Shown piece by piece: positions 60,040 to 64,000 of a DNA stretch of 64,000 bases (the first letter of the stretch is position 1; every line of letters begins with the position of its first letter). Below the pieces are notes generated by a model that saw only the letters and a list, made by a program, of their open reading frames with translations, made no database searches and was not told where the DNA came from. The stretch is taken from NCBI RefSeq assembly GCF_030272615.1, contig NC_081412.1, forward strand, positions 549,354,488 through 549,418,487, in the 5' to 3' direction. Both the position numbers and the translations under genes were made by a program. This DNA comes from Cryptomeria japonica. Lineage: Eukaryota > Streptophyta > Pinopsida > Cupressales > Cupressaceae.

Positions 60040-60620
60040 AATCAAAGATGATGACCATTGAACGATAGTTAAAACCTCACTAGGTCAATGGTCAAGAGCC
60101 TAAGTACAACATCGGAATATAGGTATTTATCTCATAGGGGCCCAACCATTAGGTTTGAAGCTTCCCCTTGTGATTTTTATATCTTAAACTATAAAGTAGG
60201 GCCCAATCACCCTTCTAGAATTTCCTAGTCTTAAAAATATATCGTGCCATCTGATCCTTTGAATCTAAATCAAGTTGGTATGATGCAGTGTTTCCTTTCT
60301 AAATTCATCCAATACATTTAGCTAATTGATCCATTCTTAATGTTCTTGTGACACATCCATGTGGAGTTCCAATGTTTTCCTCAATGCTTTGTGCTCAAAT
60401 TCTATTGGGAGAAAAACCTTCTTCCCATACACCAATTCAAATGGTTCGAAGAGCTAGCAGTTGTCTTCTAGGTTGTTCTATAGGCCCAAACAACTTCAAG
60501 AAGTCTACAAACCTAATCCTTCTTATGGAGGGAAACAATCTTAGTTAGGATTGCTTCTATTTCTCTATTTGTCAGCTCTAGATATTCATTGGATTGGAAA
60601 TGGTAAGGAATAAATATGTT
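60040..60620 (-). pseudogene. Ty3/gypsy integrase C-terminal relic
   Basis: The minus-strand translation gives DWVCRLLEVVWAYRTT, then, after a decayed stretch, KGDWALLYSLRYKNHKGKL and WLGPYEI, the GPY/F module of gypsy integrases, followed by LLTIDLVRF. Frames change and stops are frequent. No LTRs, RT or gag remain nearby. It is unrelated to the Tat copy, whose integrase sequence differs. Confidence 0.75.
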
Positions 60621-62341
60621 TTCATGGCAAGTTGCTTCATGAATTAACCCTTACTAATGAGTTTCTTGAATAATCAAAGATGATGATGATAATGCTGGCA
60701 TTATTGTCACTAATGTCAACAAGTGTTGCAAGGATGTCAAAAAGGATGCAGAGAAAAAAGTGTTGTGGGTTGCAAAAATGATCATATTGGGATAACTCAG
60801 CCGATCAATTGTTGTGTAGGTAATATCTACTATGGTGGTTTGATCGGAATAACTAGGCTGATACCGACTTGTGTGGAGGAAATTGCTATTGGCATAAGTC
60901 GGGATGATGTCAGGTTGTGTGGAGTTTCTATCATGTTTTTTTGGATCAGGATAGCAATGTTGAATACCAAAGCAGAGCCACACATCAGAATAGCAGATAA
61001 AGGTGGCATAACAAGTTTGTGTTATATTGATAGAGTAAACTACTCCAACATCATTGTATCGAAATAGCTATGTCGACCAAGAGATCGAGGATGTGTATCA
61101 AAGTAGCTATTGAAGGCAAAATAACAAATTCCCATTATGTTGATAGTGTGAGCTATTCTGACAAAGGAAAATGAAGAGTGGACCCCTTTGTAAGATCAAC
61201 GAAATAACATATGCCAATATGGTGAAGGACTATGGAGTTGTGATTTTGGAATAGCTATGTTGATGCTTGTTCATGTTGGGTCATCGGAATAAGTTTATTT
61301 TGATAGGTTAGTGTCCAGATGCTAATCTGATAGTGTTTGTTGTTCTGATGGGTATGCATTTCTGAATACCTATGTCAATCAAGTTTGTCACCATGGAGTT
61401 TGAGTTTCAGAATACCTATACCAATAAAGGGAGGTTGATAGTATGTCATCAGAATGACTTATACTATTGTTCTAGCATGTTTTTCCTATGTCGATAGTTA
61501 ATGGTAATTTTGATATGTGATCGTTTGGCTTGGAGGTTCTTGTTCAAGATAACTATGGCAATAAACTTAAGGAAAAATAAATCCAAATGATAGAGTAGAT
61601 CAGCATAAGTTCTTATTATCAACCCAATGTGTATGCAGACCGTATAACATAAAGGTTATTCATAGCATGGAGATCAACTGATCTATGAAGCCCGATTGTC
61701 CACATGGATCTTGACTGACCTTGACCATCTCAGCTAGATGAAGAATAAGAGGACATATGGCTCATTGGTGGATAGAACAAATCAGATATGTGAAAGTCGG
61801 TGATGATAAAGATTGTTGTCGATTCTTTCAGGGTAGGTTGATAGAAGATGATGATCCCATTAATGGTGATGTAGTTGCAAACAAGTTTACAACTCAAGAT
61901 GATCAACATTGAAGGAGATCAGATCTATTAGACAGATCAAGTTTGCTAAAAATAGCAACCTAGTGCAAAAAGTAAACAGAACAGAGCTAGATAAAGGGAA
62001 GAAAACAAAGTAGGGTTATTTAATGTAGGCAGATGATCCAAGGAGGAAAATCTAATCTACTGTAGACCGTACCCTTGAAGAAGAGATTGAGATTACTAAG
62101 TTTTCTATGTACAGAATGACCTGAAGATAGATAAAACACATTTAATGTGAGTAGCTAGTCTAAGATCATACTGAAGATAGAGAATAAAATCTTGTTGATA
62201 CAAAGAGCTGACTAAAGGAAGAGGTAATTTGATGTGATTCGACAGGAGTAGATGGATAAAGATAGTGGAGGAAATAAAGACAACTTTAGAAGTCAATTGA
62301 AATAAAGAGTGTATTGTTGAATAGAGTAGACATAGTAAGTT

Positions 62342-62690
62342 AGAGATGTTGCCACTGGGTCAGCGTCCCTCATGGAGATTCGCAACATGGTTTAACAGCC
62401 TCCTATAGATTGTATAAGTCTAGTGGTTGTATCAGGCATTGAAAGGTTGATCTTTTGGTGCAATGGCATCCCTAGCTTCTAACAAGTGGTATCAAAGCTT
62501 GGTCACAGGTTCGAATCATGTAGGCCACGATGAGTGATGCTGGGAGGGAGATTGTTGGCAATGGGCCAACATCCCTCATGGGGATTCACAATATGGTTAA
62601 GAAACCTCCTATGGATTCTATAAGTCTAGTTGTTGTATCGGGCATTAAAAGGTCAAAATTTTGGTGAAATGGAAACCCTAGCTTCTAACA

Positions 62691-62695
<5 letters not shown>
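62342..62695 (+). mobile_element. TRIM (miniature LTR retrotransposon)
   Basis: Two 138-bp LTRs, 62347-62484 and 62553-62690, both start TGTTG and end CTTCTAACA. Between them are 68 bp. The PBS TGGTATCAAAGC (62487-62498) resembles the initiator-Met tRNA complement TGGTATCAGAGC, and the PPT GGGAGGGAGAT is at 62542-62552. The 5-bp duplication AGAGA flanks it (62342-62346 and 62691-62695). It has no coding sequence; mobilisation requires another element. Confidence 0.92.

Positions 62696-62730
<35 letters not shown>
62691..62730. repeat. (AG)n microsatellite
   Basis: A short AG run directly after the TRIM. Because it is AG-rich, the AGAGA duplication could partly coincide with it. Confidence 0.9.
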
Positions 62731-62731
<1 letters not shown>

Positions 62732-62979
62732 AGTAGCAAAAATGGAGAGATTAATAGTAGAAGAAACAAATTAAGATTAGAATAGTTTAAGATAAGTGAA
62801 GTTGAGGCGGAGAGAAGAAGACAATAAGAAAAAGGGAGAAGAAATAAATAGAGGAAGAGTACCAGCAAGCAGATAAATCCTTTGTGAAAGTGTGAAAAAC
62901 TTGTAAAGTGTTGCAAAACCTCATTTGCAATAAGGAATTTTACTTGTTTGAAATATATACTCATTGTAATCTCTAAGTG

Positions 62980-63100
62980 GGTGCTCAGAGCAGGGGTAGG
63001 TGCTCCTTTGAGTAGGTGCTCAGAAAACCAGGGGTTGGTGCTCCTTGAGTTGGTGCTCACAATATCAGGGGTTAGTGCTCCTTGGGTTGGTGCCCTAAAA
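62980..63100 (+). repeat. Short tandem GGTGCTC repeat in the LTR
   Basis: Five or six spaced copies of a phrase like GGGGTTGGTGCTCCTTGAG, probably slippage within the LTR. Confidence 0.7.
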
Positions 63101-63336
63101 CATATTGTACTCAGTTTTACCTATGAGGCTAGATTTGAGTAATAGACTCCAACAACTATTCTCACCAAGGTTTTTTCCCACAATGGGTTTTCCTTGTACA
63201 TTTGGTGCTATGTGATGTGCTCTTGTGTGTGTGTGTTTATGTTTGCATTACATCCTTAAAATATGCACATTGAACTTAAATTTTTGAAATAAATTGATTC
63301 ACCTCCCCCCCTCTCAGTGTCCATTTGTGTTCTTCA

Positions 63337-64000
63337 ATTGGTATAAGATCCCTAGGTTCCCTTTCAGTAAAGCTTTCTCTAGGTTGGGTAGATCCTCCTT
63401 TGTGAACACAATTACTAGGAATGAATCCTCATCTAAACCACCTATCTTTGATGGTACCAACTATGCCTTTTGGAGTAGAAGAATGGAAACCTACCTATCT
63501 TCCCTAGGATTTGATGTCTCGATGTTAGTAAAAAATGGATATACTATTCCTCAAGTTCCTCCTACCGACCCTGATGCTAAAAGGGAATATGAGAACAATG
63601 CCAAAGCTAATAATGCAATTTTAAGTGGTTTGTCAAATACAGAGTTTGTCAAAGTCATGCATTGCACATCAGAAAAAGATACTTGGGACACGTTGTAGAG
63701 TGTATATGAAGGAGATACCAAAGTAAAAGAAGCCAAATTGTAAAATCTAAGAGCTCAGTTTGAAAATCTAAAATTGAAAGAAGAAGAGAAGATAGTTGAT
63801 TATCTGCAAAGAGTGGATGAGACTGTGAGTGCTATAAGAGGATTCAGAGAAGAAGTTATTGTCAAGAAGTTTTTGAGATCATTAACCTCAAAGTATGATA
63901 CAAAGGTCTCAGCTATTGAGGAAGCTAGAGACTTAAAGACTATCTCTATGGATGAATTGTTTGGCTCTCTCTCTACCTATGAGATAAGAACATTAAGTGT
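63337..64000 (+). pseudogene. Copia gag of element D, partial
   Basis: Just after the LTR and PBS, the frame reads NESSSKPPIFDGTNYAFWSRRM, the opening of copia gag (DUF4219/UBN2 type), then KREYENNAKANNAILSGL, HCTSEKDTWDTL, VYEGDTKVKEAKL and KEEEKIVDYLQRVDE, with SSLTSKYD-like sequence to the window edge. Stops at 63696 (TAG) and 63741 (TAA) fall where Q is expected, fitting CAG and CAA transitions. A short segment before IVKKFLRSL appears lost compared with relatives. The start ATG is not clear. The element continues beyond the window. Confidence 0.85.

Larger units (their letters stand above)
60693..63336 (+). repeat. 5' LTR of copia element D
   Basis: It starts TGCTGGCATTATTG, followed by a TGTCAACAAG phrase as in related LTRs, and ends with GATTCACCTCCCCCCCTCTCAG and TTCTTCA at 63336, directly before a PBS-like ATTGGTATAAGATC. 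It includes a nested TRIM at 62347-62690 and AG and GGTGCTC repeats. The left edge is less certain than the right. Confidence 0.55.

Overview
The window looks like nuclear DNA of a seed plant with a large, repeat-dense genome, most likely a gymnosperm (conifer). This rests on deeply nested LTR retrotransposons, long SIRE-like copia LTRs, a 16.6 kb Tat-lineage gypsy element, LINE, SINE and TRIM relics and expanded satellites, with no intact single-copy host gene. The species assignment is inference.

Layout. 1-4752 is the 3' part of a copia-type element (A) with an extra coiled-coil ORF and a 3' LTR. It appears to sit inside a second copia element (B, 4753 to about 9590), whose pol keeps one frame but carries seven TAG stops. 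11399-12754 is the 3' end of a LINE ORF2. 13005-14507 is a broken ORF of an unnamed protein family. 14690-15519 is a copia LTR fragment. 16204-32831 is a full-length Ty3/gypsy Tat element on the minus strand, with near-identical LTRs, PBS, PPT, a 5-bp target duplication, gag-pol with dual RNase H, and an antisense, apparently spliced plant-mobile-domain gene. It landed inside a minus-strand gene whose halves now lie at 32837-34565 and 15545-16198. 34.6-39.6 kb holds a 1.1 kb TA/CA/TG microsatellite, a tRNA-derived SINE with an 18-bp target duplication, and LTR debris.

The most striking object is 40306-55136. It is a 14.8 kb insertion with imperfect terminal inverted repeats that splits a minus-strand LTR (39643-40305 plus 55137-55578). 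A second LTR copy at 55601-56600 serves as the unoccupied site. The insertion carries subterminal hairpins, 3.7 kb of CT-rich minisatellite, a plus-strand gene (45827-47967) homologous to the gene split by the Tat element, twelve copies of a ~357-bp satellite, and a convergent multi-exon minus-strand gene starting 264 bp from the right end. I propose it is a DNA transposon of a family I cannot name, and that the recurrent protein is its transposase.

58332-59401 is a solo LTR with target duplication. 60040-60620 is a gypsy integrase relic. 60693-64000 is the LTR and gag start of another copia element, with a 344-bp TRIM nested in the LTR.

Almost all coding sequence is broken. In-frame stops are overwhelmingly explained by single transitions in CAG, CAA, CGA or TGG codons, the pattern expected from deamination of methylated cytosines in silenced repeats. 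The genes do not form a cellular pathway. They are layers of mobile elements, some probably mobilised in trans.
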